The notes: generated by a model not told the origin, from the letters alone. Counted from the stretch's first letter, positions 25,085 to 34,841 are shown. The stretch: 64,000 nucleotides of DNA from Desulfosporosinus hippei DSM 8344 (GCF_900100785.1 NZ_FNCP01000019.1:29532-93531), one strand, 5' to 3'. Numbers and translations: made by a program.

Positions 25085-25158
25085 TTATAAGTTGTTTGTA
25101 ACTTTTCTCCTCTCTTTGTATCTAAGTAAGTAGAGCAAGAATTTGAGGAGGAACTGGA

Positions 25159-26085
25159 ATGAGTAACAATCAACTGGAAGTAAATCTAAGACTAGTCAAT
25201 CAAAAAGTTCAATTTATCGGAGTATCTGAATCTAACCCTGACTTCCCACTTACTTTAGACTATTTACCGCCTCTTGGCGACGGGCAAGGGTTTCGAGGCT
25301 TAGAGTTATTTCTGATGAGTTTTACTGGGTGTGTTAGCACGGCAATGATGGGTTTATTGCGAAAAATGGGAAAAACGATTTCTGGATTTCATGTAAAGGC
25401 CAGCGGGATATCACGGGAAAACCCTTTATCACTCCAAGCAATCCATCTAAAAGTGATTCTGGAATCGCTAGATGCAGTGGTTTCAGACCTTCAAAATGTT
25501 ATAAAGCTAGCAGAGGAAATATCTCCAGTGTGGTTAGTGCTAAGCAAGAATGTTGAAGTTAAAACTGAATATGAAATTGTCAGGATGGATCCAATTAAAA
25601 TGACTTCGGCAGTTTGTGGACTATTTTGTCCATCTTGTACGGTATTCATTGCGACAAAAGAGGAACCAGAACGATTGAAAAAAATTGCTTTAACTCTAAA
25701 TCAAACCATTGAAGAAACTCATTGCGAAGGCTGTCGTTCCATACCTAAAACAGCATATTGCAGTAACTGTAGGATGTTAGAATGTGCTAGGCAAAAAGGA
25801 ATCGAGTTTTGTGGTGAATGTGAAGAATTTCCCTGTAAAGAAATTAAAACCTTCCAAGCTCTCAAACCCCATCGACTTGATTTATGGCAATCACACCAAA
25901 GAATCAAAGATGTGGGGTATGAACAATGGGCAAGAGAAATGAGTGAGCATTATTCCTGTCCAAAATGTCACACACTAAACTCTGCTTATGATTTGGTTTG
26001 CCGAAAATGTGGAAATGACCCAAGTTGTGCTTATGTGGGAATGAACAAGGAGGCTATTGTTAGTCATATTTCCAAAGTCGAGTAA
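25159..26085 (+). CDS. OsmC-like domain fused to a DUF3795 Cys-rich domain
   Basis: ATG 25159 follows GAGGAGG. Residues 1-140 are OsmC-like: GFRGLELFLMSFTGCVSTAM holds the redox Cys, and an OsmC-type C-terminal strand-helix follows. However the second canonical OsmC Cys appears replaced, in the segment VSDLQNVIKLAEEISPVW. From about residue 150 a DUF3795-type domain starts (AVCGLFCPSC), with CEGCRS, CSNCRMLECA, CGECEEFPC and finally a zinc-ribbon CPKCHT..CRKCG. The protein may couple peroxide or thiol chemistry to a metal-binding unit. The exact role is unknown. Confidence 0.75.
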   Translation: MSNNQLEVNLRLVNQKVQFIGVSESNPDFPLTLDYLPPLGDGQGFRGLELFLMSFTGCVSTAMMGLLRKMGKTISGFHVKASGISRENPLSLQAIHLKVILESLDAVVSDLQNVIKLAEEISPVWLVLSKNVEVKTEYEIVRMDPIKMTSAVCGLFCPSCTVFIATKEEPERLKKIALTLNQTIEETHCEGCRSIPKTAYCSNCRMLECARQKGIEFCGECEEFPCKEIKTFQALKPHRLDLWQSHQRIKDVGYEQWAREMSEHYSCPKCHTLNSAYDLVCRKCGNDPSCAYVGMNKEAIVSHISKVE

Positions 26086-26163
26086 TCTTAAAGCTAGACA
26101 GAAACCAAGAACCTGGAAAGGGGTTAAACGCTTTTTCCGAGAGAAGGCAGTGATAAGTAAATT

Positions 26164-26210
26164 AAGCTAGGCTGGCTCAGGAGTAACTCTGAACCTAGCC
26201 TAGCTTTAAC
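26164..26210 (+). terminator. Terminator between convergent genes
   Basis: AAGCTAGGCT and AGCCTAGCTTT arms pair around GGCTCAGGAGTAACTCTGAA, with T and A tracts at the ends. It serves the OsmC fusion and probably the DMT transporter on the other strand. Confidence 0.75.
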
Positions 26211-26297
26211 ATGTCCTAATGGGCTAAATTGTTTAATTATTTGGCCCTACCGCTTTCTGCATGGGAGATTAAACCAAATGAATTAGAAGAGAATGCG

Positions 26298-27257
26298 CTA
26301 CTGAGAAGGTAGTCTTCTCGTGGTTAGCAATTCAAAATTGATAATGACTATGGCAAGAAGAGTTATTAAGCCACCGATAAGCTGGATGGGCAGAATGCTT
26401 TCCTTTAAGAAGAGGTAACCACTAAGTACTCCAACAACAGGGATCAGATTTAAATAGATGGTGGTTAGAGCCACATCCAAACGCTTTAGGGCATATATGT
26501 ACAATAAATAGCCGACAACGGAGCAGAAAACTGCCAGAAACAAAAGATTACTTAAAGCGGTAAGAGAAAAGGGTTTCCATTCTTTATACTCTAAAAGTGA
26601 CAAAGGAATAAAGAATAAGGTTCCAAAGATAGTTTGGTAAGTAGTTAAAAATAAGCCGGAATATTTTCCTTGCAGGGACTTATTAACCAATGTGAAAAAT
26701 GCCCAGGATAGCATTGCAAGAATCATTAATAGATTGCCAAGAAAATGGCTGGAATTCAGTTCAACGCTGCCATTGCCTGTAACAGCCAGGTAAGAGCCCC
26801 CGACAGCTATTATAACTCCCAGTAGTTTCAGAAACGATAATCTGCCTTTAAAAAACAGTACATCTAATACAATTGTAATAACTGGAACAACAGAGACAAT
26901 CAGTGAAGCATTTGTTGCTGTAGAGAATTTGACTCCGATGTTCTCAAAGATGAAATAAAGGGTGATGCCAAAAATTCCGCCTAAAATCATTTTAGGCAGA
27001 TCGGATTTGTGTAGCTTCGCCTGGGGTTCAACCCTCTGAATGATAATCCAGAGCATCAAGGAAGCCATCGCGAAACGGATAAGTGCCATTGTTATGGGAG
27101 GGATTTCAACAACCGCTACTTTAATACTAACATAGGAAATTCCCCAAACTATTATTACCGCAAGCATCGCCAAATTGGCCGTAAATTGTCCTCTTGAAAG
27201 AAGAGCAGGGATTCTCCCGCTTCCTTGAAGCTCTTTGTTTAAAACGCTTTTCATCAT
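26298..27257 (-). CDS. EamA/DMT-family transporter
   Basis: The 319-residue protein has ten hydrophobic segments in two EamA repeats (VIIVWGISYVSIKVAVVEIP in the first, LLMILAMLSWAFFTLVNKSL in the second). The family exports amino acids or other metabolites across the cytoplasmic membrane. ATGATG at 27257/27254 follows AGAGG, and the second ATG has slightly better spacing. It is alone on its strand. The substrate cannot be read from sequence. Confidence 0.85.
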   Translation of the reverse strand: MMKSVLNKELQGSGRIPALLSRGQFTANLAMLAVIIVWGISYVSIKVAVVEIPPITMALIRFAMASLMLWIIIQRVEPQAKLHKSDLPKMILGGIFGITLYFIFENIGVKFSTATNASLIVSVVPVITIVLDVLFFKGRLSFLKLLGVIIAVGGSYLAVTGNGSVELNSSHFLGNLLMILAMLSWAFFTLVNKSLQGKYSGLFLTTYQTIFGTLFFIPLSLLEYKEWKPFSLTALSNLLFLAVFCSVVGYLLYIYALKRLDVALTTIYLNLIPVVGVLSGYLFLKESILPIQLIGGLITLLAIVIINFELLTTRRLPSQ

Positions 27258-27490
27258 GTTACCTCTGTTCTAGTGGTCGCAACCATTGATTCTGCAATTA
27301 ATTAGATACCCTTAGTTAGTGATGTGTTTTCGAGTACGTATAATACTACCATAATTGGTGCTTCATTGGTAGCAAAAAGGAGATTCTACACAGGACCTGA
27401 ATGTTCAGAGTAAAAAAAAGCTCTTACTGTATATACTACAAATATCAACTAATTGTCTCCTAATATTAAACAGAAAGCTAAGGGAATCCT

Positions 27491-28315
27491 ATGAATGACT
27501 TGAACTTTAAAGCCTTTGCAGTAACCAATGAAATCGATTTGAACAAAATTGCCGTGGAATGTAATATTCGAAAGAAATATACCTGGGAGGAGCCTCTTCT
27601 GCTCCAAGACCAGGTGTTAAAAGTAATCCTGGGAGAGGAGCCAGGTAAAGATGAAAAGATCTTAGTTTTTTCTTTTGGGAGTATTGTTTTTATTAACTCG
27701 ACTCAACAGCATATCGAGATATTGATGCGCTATCTAAAAACAATAAAACCGGATGTAGATATAGGGCGTTATGATAGGTTTCAAGACGTCTATGTGCTTC
27801 ATCCGGTTGCGGGTGAAGAGATTGAGTTTACAGATCGCTTTGTGCAGATTCCCAATATGGAGTTGTTTTATCCGGAGTTGATTTCAATCGTGATTGCCAA
27901 ATCTGTAGCCCTGGAAAAGATTGAAGAACAGCTGGGTAAAATTCTGGATGATCTGGAAAGTAAGATTGATAACCTGGAAAAGGGAAAACTTAATATTGGA
28001 CACAAAGAGCTGGCTAAGACAACTTCAAGGATTGTCAGGCATGAATACAATACTATTGCCTATATTATGATTCTTGATAAACCAGACATTACCTGGATTA
28101 ACAGTGATGCTGCAGACTTCTACGAGAAGATGGCAGAGTTTTTTGAGCTGAACGACCGGTACGAAGTGATCAAAAGTAAGACTGAGATATTGAAAAGCAT
28201 CATTGACGGGTTTGGAACAATTAGCCATTCCATACGCGGATTGTTCGTGGAGTGGGTAATTGTGCTTTTGATTGTTATTGAAGTTGTACTTATGCTATTT
28301 GATCTATTAAGGTAA
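27491..28315 (+). CDS. RMD1/YagE-family (DUF155) protein, first of two
   Basis: The 274-residue protein has the DUF155 core: EKILVFSFGSIVFINSTQQH near residue 55, then VIAKSVALEKIEEQLGKILD, and ends with a single membrane anchor (WVIVLLIVIEVVLMLFDLL). The family includes yeast RMD1 and related mitochondrial inner-membrane proteins. Bacterial members are uncharacterised. It lies 18 bp before a paralogue in the same orientation. The start ATG 27491 has only a weak GGGAA-type site. Confidence 0.8.
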   Translation: MNDLNFKAFAVTNEIDLNKIAVECNIRKKYTWEEPLLLQDQVLKVILGEEPGKDEKILVFSFGSIVFINSTQQHIEILMRYLKTIKPDVDIGRYDRFQDVYVLHPVAGEEIEFTDRFVQIPNMELFYPELISIVIAKSVALEKIEEQLGKILDDLESKIDNLEKGKLNIGHKELAKTTSRIVRHEYNTIAYIMILDKPDITWINSDAADFYEKMAEFFELNDRYEVIKSKTEILKSIIDGFGTISHSIRGLFVEWVIVLLIVIEVVLMLFDLLR

Positions 28316-28333
28316 AGACAGACGGGTGTAATT

Positions 28334-29146
28334 ATGGAAAAAATAGTATTCAATACTTATAAAGTAGCAGTAAGGCTACCTCTCCTGCGGATAGCATCCT
28401 TTATTAATCTAGAGAAGGGTGTGAGTTGGAAGGAATATATTAAACTTGATGAGTCAGAGGTAGAAAAAATCTTAAAATATGCTTCAGCCAACAAATCAGT
28501 CTACATATATAGATACGGCTGTATGACCTTTCTAAATTGTAATCAAGACGAGATCGCGATTGTTCTTGAGTATTTGAGAACCTTGTATGTTGATATTGAT
28601 TATGAATTGTTACATAAGTTTAATGAAACCCATGAGATCCCTGGCTCCAGGGATAATTTCGTAAACCTGTGGCCAGAAAGTGAGCTGAACTTTCATTATC
28701 AGTCCCTCGTGGATGATATATTGGCAGGAGTCCTAGCAAAGTCGGTCGAGCTTTACAACATTGAAACCGAGCTTTCGGAGGTGCTGGATGCCGCGGGTCA
28801 TTTCATAAGTCATCTAAATAAAGGTTATCTAAGGGCAAATACTAAAAAGGTGGTTTCAACCCTTACCAAGAGTATCCGGTTTAAGTACAGGAGCATAGAA
28901 AGCGTAAGGCTTCTAGATCGACCTTCAGAATTTAACAAAACTATAGAAGCAAGGCAGATATTTGACAGGCTCAGTGAGTACTTCGAAGTTAATAAACGCT
29001 ATGTTGTTCTAGCCAATCAAATCAATATTTTAGACTCTATAACGCGAGAATATTTCAGTTTTAGAACCCAACAATCAGAGAGGAGGCTGCTGCTCTTTGA
29101 GATATTGCTCCTTGCCAGCTTTCCGCTTCTGCATATCTTGTCGTGA
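28334..29146 (+). CDS. RMD1/YagE-family (DUF155) protein, second of two
   Basis: The 270-residue paralogue of the preceding gene shows the same order: KSVYIYRYGCMTFLNCNQDE, a coiled segment, VLAKSVELYNIETELSEVLD and a C-terminal membrane segment (LLLFEILLLASFPLLHIL). Identity to the first copy looks low, so the duplication is old. Tandem copies may form a hetero-oligomer at the membrane (inference). ATG 28334 follows GACGGGTG. Confidence 0.8.
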   Translation: MEKIVFNTYKVAVRLPLLRIASFINLEKGVSWKEYIKLDESEVEKILKYASANKSVYIYRYGCMTFLNCNQDEIAIVLEYLRTLYVDIDYELLHKFNETHEIPGSRDNFVNLWPESELNFHYQSLVDDILAGVLAKSVELYNIETELSEVLDAAGHFISHLNKGYLRANTKKVVSTLTKSIRFKYRSIESVRLLDRPSEFNKTIEARQIFDRLSEYFEVNKRYVVLANQINILDSITREYFSFRTQQSERRLLLFEILLLASFPLLHILS

Positions 29147-29301
29147 GTGACGGATAAAGCCGAGTGCTCAGATAATTTGGTTCCCTTTCTATAGAGGGTG
29201 GTTAAGAGGGGTTTGAGTAATTTTAAGATATTTGCAAATAATGCTATATAAAAGACTACATTCAGCTTTAACAACCTAATAGATCTGAAAGGGTGAACAA
29301 T

Positions 29302-30774
29302 ATGAGTCAACCAATCATAGACTTAACTCGGTCTTTATATGATCTAACTGAGGATTATCCTGAGTTGATCCCAATTCTTCATGAGATGGGCTTAGAGGGA
29401 GCCACGAACTCAATTCTTAGAAAAACTGTCGGGCGAAAATTACCCGTTGCGGAAGGTCTAAAACGTCACGGTATATCATTGGAAGAGGCAAAACGCAAGT
29501 TAGAAGCTAAGGGCTTCTGCGTGGTTAGTGAAGATGATCCGTCAAAAAATCGTAAAGAACGCAGGGAGCAGCTTAAAGAAATTATTCGAGATATTCATCG
29601 TCAAGAAGATCCAGCAGAATTACGGGAAAGATTTAAAGATTTACTGAGGGATGTGGGGGCTACAGAAATAGCCCAATTGGAACAAGAATTAATCCAAGAG
29701 GGATTACACGAGACGGAGATCAAATCTTTGTGTGATGTCCATGCAGCGGTCTTCGAGGAAGGGCTTAATAACCAAGTTGTGGAAGAGGTGCAGGGCGGGC
29801 ACCCCGTTCATACCTTTAAAAAGGAAAATAGAGAGATCGAAAAGATAGTTGCCGAACTTGGTAAGTTGTTTGAACTTTTAAGCCAAAGTGAAAAGACACC
29901 TGCAAAACATGATTTAGTTGAATGGCAGCAACTTCATGAACGATTATGCGAAATCGAGAAACACTATAGCCGCAAAGAAAATATCTTATTCGCTTACCTT
30001 GAGAAACATGGTGTAAACGCTCCTCCAAAAGTAATGTGGGCAATTCATGATGATATTCGTGCGCTTTTAAAAGAAGTCAGCAAGTTTTTGCAAGATCACC
30101 AGCCAAACAATCAAGAGGTTAAGCAGATGATCGAAAGAAATGCTCGCCCGGCTTTAAAAATGATCACAGATATGATTTACAAAGAAGAAAATATTATGTT
30201 CCCCATGTGCCTAGACACGTTAACGGATGTGGAATGGGCAGAAATCGTGGAGCAAAGTGCGGAGATAGGATATCTGGTTAACCCAGATGTTGGCTGGAAA
30301 CCAGTTGAAGTACCAGAAGGAGCAGCCTCATTGAAACAGCCCCATATAGGGGGCGGGGCACTTGGAGGTTCTGAGGCTGAAATATCCTTTGAGACAGGGG
30401 TACTCACTCAGAAACAATTAAATCTTCTGCTTAATAACTTACCCGTAGACATTACCTTTGTAGACGAACAGGACAGAGTAAAGTATTTTACCTTTGGCAA
30501 AGAACGTATTTTCCAACGCAGCAAGGCAATCATTGGGCGTCAAGTACAAAACTGCCACCCGCCGGATAGTGTACATATCGTGGAAGAAATTTTGGAGGAT
30601 TTCCGCAGCGGTAAAAACGATAATGCTAAGTTTTGGTTACACTTAGGAGATAAGTACGTTTATATCCAGTATTTCGCCCTGCGTGATGAACACGGCAATT
30701 ACGCCGGAACTATCGAGGTTTCTCAGGATATTCAGGGAATTCAAGAGATACAGGGTGAAAAAAGGATTTTATAA
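29302..30774 (+). CDS. DUF1858-DUF438-hemerythrin-PAS protein
   Basis: ATG 29302 follows GAAAGGGTGA and is preferred to GTG 29293. The 490-residue protein has four parts. A DUF1858 module is at about 1-70 (LYDLTEDYPELIPILHEMGL, GRKLPVAEGL), a DUF438 helical module at about 85-150 (LKEIIRDIHRQEDPAELRER), a hemerythrin-like HHE bundle at about 175-330 (LHERLCEIEKHYSRKENILF, DMIYKEENIMFPMCLD), and a PAS domain at 370-490 (NLPVDITFVDEQDRVKYF). The His/Glu pairs of the HHE part fit a di-iron site sensing O2 or NO. It probably acts as a cytoplasmic redox sensor. Confidence 0.85.
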   Translation: MSQPIIDLTRSLYDLTEDYPELIPILHEMGLEGATNSILRKTVGRKLPVAEGLKRHGISLEEAKRKLEAKGFCVVSEDDPSKNRKERREQLKEIIRDIHRQEDPAELRERFKDLLRDVGATEIAQLEQELIQEGLHETEIKSLCDVHAAVFEEGLNNQVVEEVQGGHPVHTFKKENREIEKIVAELGKLFELLSQSEKTPAKHDLVEWQQLHERLCEIEKHYSRKENILFAYLEKHGVNAPPKVMWAIHDDIRALLKEVSKFLQDHQPNNQEVKQMIERNARPALKMITDMIYKEENIMFPMCLDTLTDVEWAEIVEQSAEIGYLVNPDVGWKPVEVPEGAASLKQPHIGGGALGGSEAEISFETGVLTQKQLNLLLNNLPVDITFVDEQDRVKYFTFGKERIFQRSKAIIGRQVQNCHPPDSVHIVEEILEDFRSGKNDNAKFWLHLGDKYVYIQYFALRDEHGNYAGTIEVSQDIQGIQEIQGEKRIL

Positions 30775-30795
30775 ATGGTCTTAGTATAACGTATC

Positions 30796-30834
30796 AACAC
30801 CCTTGGGAAGGTTTAATTCCCAAGGGTGTTTTAG
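30796..30834 (+). terminator. Terminator between convergent genes
   Basis: AACACCCTTGGGAA (30796-30809) pairs perfectly with TTCCCAAGGGTGTT (30817-30830), followed by TTAGAT. Confidence 0.85.
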
Positions 30835-30837
30835 ATA

Positions 30838-31110
30838 TTACATGTTAACAGCCTTAGATTGGGGCGAGATTCTATCAGAGCTGCTAATAATATAGTTTAC
30901 CACTTTGACAACAGTAGCCGGTGAATAGGTTAGTTTAACAACACGAAATTCTCTGGATTTTTCACCATATAATACTCTTAGTATTCCTAATACTTTAGCT
31001 TTTGTATCAATGAATCCAGCCTCGTCACTAGCACTACGTGAATCTGGTATGCGAAGTTGTTCGATTTCATGGGACAACTGTAAAAGTTCTGTAAGGTAAT
31101 GGAAATGCAT
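30838..31110 (-). CDS. Hypothetical protein, 90 residues
   Basis: I do not recognise this protein. It has a strong Shine-Dalgarno (TAAGGAGG) seven bases before the ATG at 31110, and a terminator just past its stop, which support it as a real gene. The N-terminal half is helical and hydrophilic (YLTELLQLSHEIEQLR). The middle GFIDTKAKVLGILRVLYG and the basic segment after it could form a small alpha/beta fold. No signal peptide, membrane segment or metal motif is visible. Confidence 0.6.
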   Translation of the reverse strand: MHFHYLTELLQLSHEIEQLRIPDSRSASDEAGFIDTKAKVLGILRVLYGEKSREFRVVKLTYSPATVVKVVNYIISSSDRISPQSKAVNM

Positions 31111-31345
31111 AGGAGCCTCCTTAGAGTTGATTTATAAATACGCACGCTGTTATTATACGCAGATTGCCTTTTTTGGTGTTTAATTAACCAATTGAAACCC
31201 ACTTGATTCTAAGTGGAAAAGGTTTTACTAAGGTAGTCATTGTCAATGATATATAGATGAGGTACATTAAGATAAACTTATTTAAGAAAGCAAAAACATG
31301 TTAGTGTTTAAATAGCTTCTAAAAGAGATGGGTGTGGAGGTTACA

Positions 31346-32515
31346 ATGAAAATCGACTGGAATCGGCAATACACTACGATTGCTATGTATAGCTTCATTG
31401 TCATTGCGTCAAGTATACTGTTCTTTCTTACAATGTCAGGACTGGAATACTTCAATCGAATATTGGCAGGTTATTATTCCGCCCTCTATCCCTTTATTTA
31501 TGGGTTCATAATTGCTTATCTGGTTAATTTCCTATTAAATTTCATCATAAAGCTTTTAAGGAAAATTCCGGTAATGAAAAGAATCAAAAAATCCCAGTTC
31601 CATATCCTTTCGATTCTCCTAGCTTATCTGATTTCAGGTTTTTTTGTCTATCTCTTCCTAGCCTTTATTTTTCCACAGCTTATGGCTAGCGTCATAGGGC
31701 TTGTCCGCAACATCCCAGGCTATGTGCGATCTGCCGCAGAATATATCGAAACTATTTCTGACGATATTCTTCTTCCACCGGATGTCGTAGATTTTATCAA
31801 TAAACGCTTAGACGAGTTGGCGATTTTTATCAGCGAGATCGCACGGGATCTGGTTCCCATGGTACTATATTTTCTTCGTAGCACAGCTCTCTCCCTTTGG
31901 AACGTATTTCTCGGCATCATCATCTCCATTTATATGCTGGTAGAAAAAGAACGGTTCATCAGTATGGCTAAAAAAGTCAATTATGGTGTATTCAGCGTTA
32001 AGACTGCCGATAAAATCATTGAGCTCTCAAAGCGCACTCAAAAGATCTTTAGCCGTTTCTTGGGTGGGAAAATAGTTGACTCTTTGATTATCGGATTCAT
32101 AGCGTTTATCGTACTGACCATCGTCGATATGCCCTATACTCTATTAGTTTCATTCATTATCACAGTAACTAACGTCATTCCTTTTTTTGGTCCTTTTATC
32201 GGGGCTATTCCCTCGGTGATCATCATCTTCTTCGAGTCGCCGACTATGGCTTTTTGGTTCCTGATTTTTATTTTTATCCTTCAACAACTGGATGGCAATG
32301 TCATTGGACCGAAAATTTTAGGAGATTCTCTGGGAATCTCTTCATTCTGGATTCTCTTTGCGATTCTTTTAGGTGGCAAGTTCTTCGGGTTTATCGGTCT
32401 GATCATTGGTGTGCCGCTCTTTGTCCTTATCTACTCTATTATTAAAGAGGTTATAGAAATGCGTTTACAAGCCAAAGGACTACCAATCGACACAAAAGAT
32501 TATGGTAATGAATAG
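31346..32515 (+). CDS. AI-2E/PerM-family permease
   Basis: ATG 31346 follows GTGGAGG. The in-frame ATG 31328 overlaps that site. The 389-residue protein has an N-terminal pair of membrane helices, a soluble-looking central segment (DDILLPPDVVDFINKRLDEL) and a C-terminal block of five or six helices with NVIPFFGPFIGAIPS and LGGKFFGFIGLIIGVPLF, signature stretches of the PerM/YdiK/TqsA family. Members move varied solutes or ions. Despite the family name, AI-2 export should not be assumed. It is monocistronic and convergent with pucR. Confidence 0.88.
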   Translation: MKIDWNRQYTTIAMYSFIVIASSILFFLTMSGLEYFNRILAGYYSALYPFIYGFIIAYLVNFLLNFIIKLLRKIPVMKRIKKSQFHILSILLAYLISGFFVYLFLAFIFPQLMASVIGLVRNIPGYVRSAAEYIETISDDILLPPDVVDFINKRLDELAIFISEIARDLVPMVLYFLRSTALSLWNVFLGIIISIYMLVEKERFISMAKKVNYGVFSVKTADKIIELSKRTQKIFSRFLGGKIVDSLIIGFIAFIVLTIVDMPYTLLVSFIITVTNVIPFFGPFIGAIPSVIIIFFESPTMAFWFLIFIFILQQLDGNVIGPKILGDSLGISSFWILFAILLGGKFFGFIGLIIGVPLFVLIYSIIKEVIEMRLQAKGLPIDTKDYGNE

Positions 32516-32540
32516 CGAGCCAAGAATCACTGAAATAAAC

Positions 32541-33782
32541 CTAGGGTAAATCAATTTTGAAAAATTCTAGAACTTTATAGGAAAGATAAAGTTGAAATAA
32601 TACATCACCATCATTCAAATCTACATCCAAAAGATCTTGGATTTTTGCAACCCTATGAAACATAGTGTTGCGATGGATTTTCAAACTATTGGCTGAGTCT
32701 TTGATGTTTTTGAAATTGCAGAGATAAGTGTAAAAGGTTAACACATAATCCGTTCCGTTTTCCCTATCATATTCAATCAATCTTAACAAAGAACGGTGAA
32801 TCAACCTCTTCGCCTTTTCCCCATGGGAATAGTTGCTTATAAAATCAAAAATAATATAATCTTCATATTGGTAGAAGTGTTGTTCACTATTTATGGCATT
32901 ACCTAATTTTATCCCTTCGAGTGACTCAAAGTAGTGCTCTTTAACCTCCGTTAATTTAGAAAATGGTCGACTGATGCCTGCCAGCAGATTATTGGTCTTA
33001 ATAAATTCTTTTAAAGGTTTTAGTTCTATTTCTTTAAAATGCCTTTCATTGTCAAAGCTGGCCAGCATTATAATGTTTTGCTTATAGACTATCGCTTTAG
33101 CATAAGATAATTTGTGTTCAACTTCATCTCTTATGTAAGGCAGAGTTGACCTTGATTTATCAAGATTCTGTATATCAATGCTTATAATGAACAGCTTGCT
33201 TTTGAACTTTAGGCCTAAGATTTTTATTCGTTCAAGGATTATTCCTTCGTCTTCGAACTTACTATCCAGCAAATCCTGCAAAAAGCTCTGATGAGTCAGT
33301 CCCTGAGAGACATCATTATACTTAGCTTTTTGCAATTCAATTGAAAAAGCATCGCAAAGCAAGGCGACGACTTCCTTATCCCTTTCTTCAAAATCTCTAT
33401 TATGGGCGCAAACCACCATATTAGCAAAATCCCTGTTGTTGATACGTATCTTCCCGATTAGCCTGGGGTATTTGCAGTAGGGATCTGACCAGTAAAAAGG
33501 AACTTCATTGCTCGCAATTTCGCTAAACAAACTACTTTTTACATAGTATGTGTAGGTCTGGAAGATAAAGTTATTGTTCATCTTAAGCTCATTCCAGACG
33601 GGGTCATCAGTCACCGTTGTATTGCCGGTTGTAGCTAGTAGCTTTACACTGAAGTCGGTGATCGTAAAAGGGTTGCCCAGAGTTTTATACCCTAGATCAA
33701 CCAGGGCTTGTAGGCCAGAATCGTTACTAAGGGTTTTGATTAAGCTCAAGGAAAGTTGAGAAAGAAGGGAATTTTGTTCCAT
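32541..33782 (-). CDS. PucR/CdaR-type transcriptional regulator
   Basis: The 413-residue protein has an N-terminal sensory part, a central GGDEF-like/CdaR region and the PucR C-terminal HTH (DSANSLKIHRNTMFHRVAKI). It is divergent from the corrinoid methyltransferase operon that starts 231 bp away, so it is the prime candidate for its activator in response to the methylated substrate. The spacer contains an AATAGTT/AACTATT inverted repeat. ATG 33782 follows AGGAGG. Confidence 0.82.
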   Translation of the reverse strand: MEQNSLLSQLSLSLIKTLSNDSGLQALVDLGYKTLGNPFTITDFSVKLLATTGNTTVTDDPVWNELKMNNNFIFQTYTYYVKSSLFSEIASNEVPFYWSDPYCKYPRLIGKIRINNRDFANMVVCAHNRDFEERDKEVVALLCDAFSIELQKAKYNDVSQGLTHQSFLQDLLDSKFEDEGIILERIKILGLKFKSKLFIISIDIQNLDKSRSTLPYIRDEVEHKLSYAKAIVYKQNIIMLASFDNERHFKEIELKPLKEFIKTNNLLAGISRPFSKLTEVKEHYFESLEGIKLGNAINSEQHFYQYEDYIIFDFISNYSHGEKAKRLIHRSLLRLIEYDRENGTDYVLTFYTYLCNFKNIKDSANSLKIHRNTMFHRVAKIQDLLDVDLNDGDVLFQLYLSYKVLEFFKIDLP

Positions 33783-33856
33783 AAAGACCTCCTTGTCCTA
33801 GGTCGAGTGCAAAATATACAGTCCACACCTTAAATTTTGTCATATTGCCCAAAGGT

Positions 33857-33908
33857 AATAGTTCGAAAAAAGCGAATATTAATTCATATATACAACTATA
33901 CAACTATT
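33857..33908 (+). promoter_or_regulatory. Candidate regulator site between pucR and the methyltransferase operon
   Basis: AATAGTT (33857-33863) and AACTATT (33902-33908) form an inverted repeat, with ACAACTAT directly repeated at 33892 and 33900. It lies roughly midway between the divergent starts. It is plausible as a PucR target, but short. Confidence 0.3.
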
Positions 33909-34012
33909 CGGAAAAGAAAGGGGATTAAGGTTACTAATATTTTAGCATGAAACATTGGATGAACGTAATTGATTAACGCAACCGATTATTCAAAAATGGG
34001 GGTGACTGAACT

Positions 34013-34822
34013 TTGATAATTATTGGTGAAAAGATCAACGGAGCAATTCCTTCCGTAGCAAAGGCAATTGCTGCAAAGGATGCAGACTTTATTCGAAATC
34101 TGGCTAAAGCTCAGTCAGATGCAGGATCCGCCTTCATAGATGTGTGTGCCTCGGTGGAGAACAGCATTGAACTTGAAACGATAAAGTGGCTTATTGGCTT
34201 GGTACAGGAGGTTACAGATACTCCCATTGCCATTGACAGTCCTAATGTACGTATCTGTGCAGAGGCTATGAAATTCTGCAAAAAGCCAGGTCTTATAAAT
34301 TCAGTCTCCATGGAAGGAGATAAAATTGAGGTTATATTTCCGTTAATAGCTGATTCAAAATGGGAATGTGTCGCTCTCTTATGCGATGACACAGGTATTC
34401 CCCAAGATTCAGAAAAACGTCTGGAAGTTTTTGCAGGAATTATGAAAAAAGCTAAAGAATATAACATTGATCCCTCCCGCTTGCATATTGATCCTTTAGT
34501 TCAAATGCTTTGTACCTCGGAAGACGGAATCAATACGGTTGTTGAAGTTATCAAAGAAATTAAAAAACAGTATCCGAACATTCATGTCACAGGAGGAGCA
34601 AGCAACATTTCTTATAATCTCCCTGTAAGAAAGCTTGTAAACCAGGCATTCCTCGTACTGGCCATCAACTCAGGAATGGACAGTGGGATTATTAACCCGT
34701 TAAACAGAGATATGATGGGTATGATCTATGCCACGGAAGCACTCTTAGGACAGGACGAATACTGCATGGAATATATCGGAGCATACAGGGAAGATAAATT
34801 TGGCCCCCAAAAATTATCATAA
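34013..34822 (+). CDS. Methyl-tetrahydrofolate:corrinoid methyltransferase (pterin-binding, MT II type)
   Basis: TTG 34013 follows GGGGTGA. The 269-residue protein has the pterin-binding TIM-barrel pattern of AcsE/MtgA/OdmD proteins: IIGEKINGAIPSVAKAI at the start, SAFIDVCAS, PIAIDSPN, LLCDDTGIP and TGGASNISYNLPVRKLVNQA near residue 200. It should move the methyl group from the corrinoid protein to tetrahydrofolate, feeding the Wood-Ljungdahl methyl branch. It is the first gene of an operon with the corrinoid protein 19 bp downstream and the UroD-like methyltransferase behind it. Confidence 0.85.
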   Translation: MIIIGEKINGAIPSVAKAIAAKDADFIRNLAKAQSDAGSAFIDVCASVENSIELETIKWLIGLVQEVTDTPIAIDSPNVRICAEAMKFCKKPGLINSVSMEGDKIEVIFPLIADSKWECVALLCDDTGIPQDSEKRLEVFAGIMKKAKEYNIDPSRLHIDPLVQMLCTSEDGINTVVEVIKEIKKQYPNIHVTGGASNISYNLPVRKLVNQAFLVLAINSGMDSGIINPLNRDMMGMIYATEALLGQDEYCMEYIGAYREDKFGPQKLS

Positions 34823-34841
34823 TTTCAAGGAGGAATTGAAA

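Noticed and set aside
31346..32515. Specific AI-2 exporter
   Set aside because: The family name is broader than the function. Members carry other solutes and nothing here indicates AI-2.
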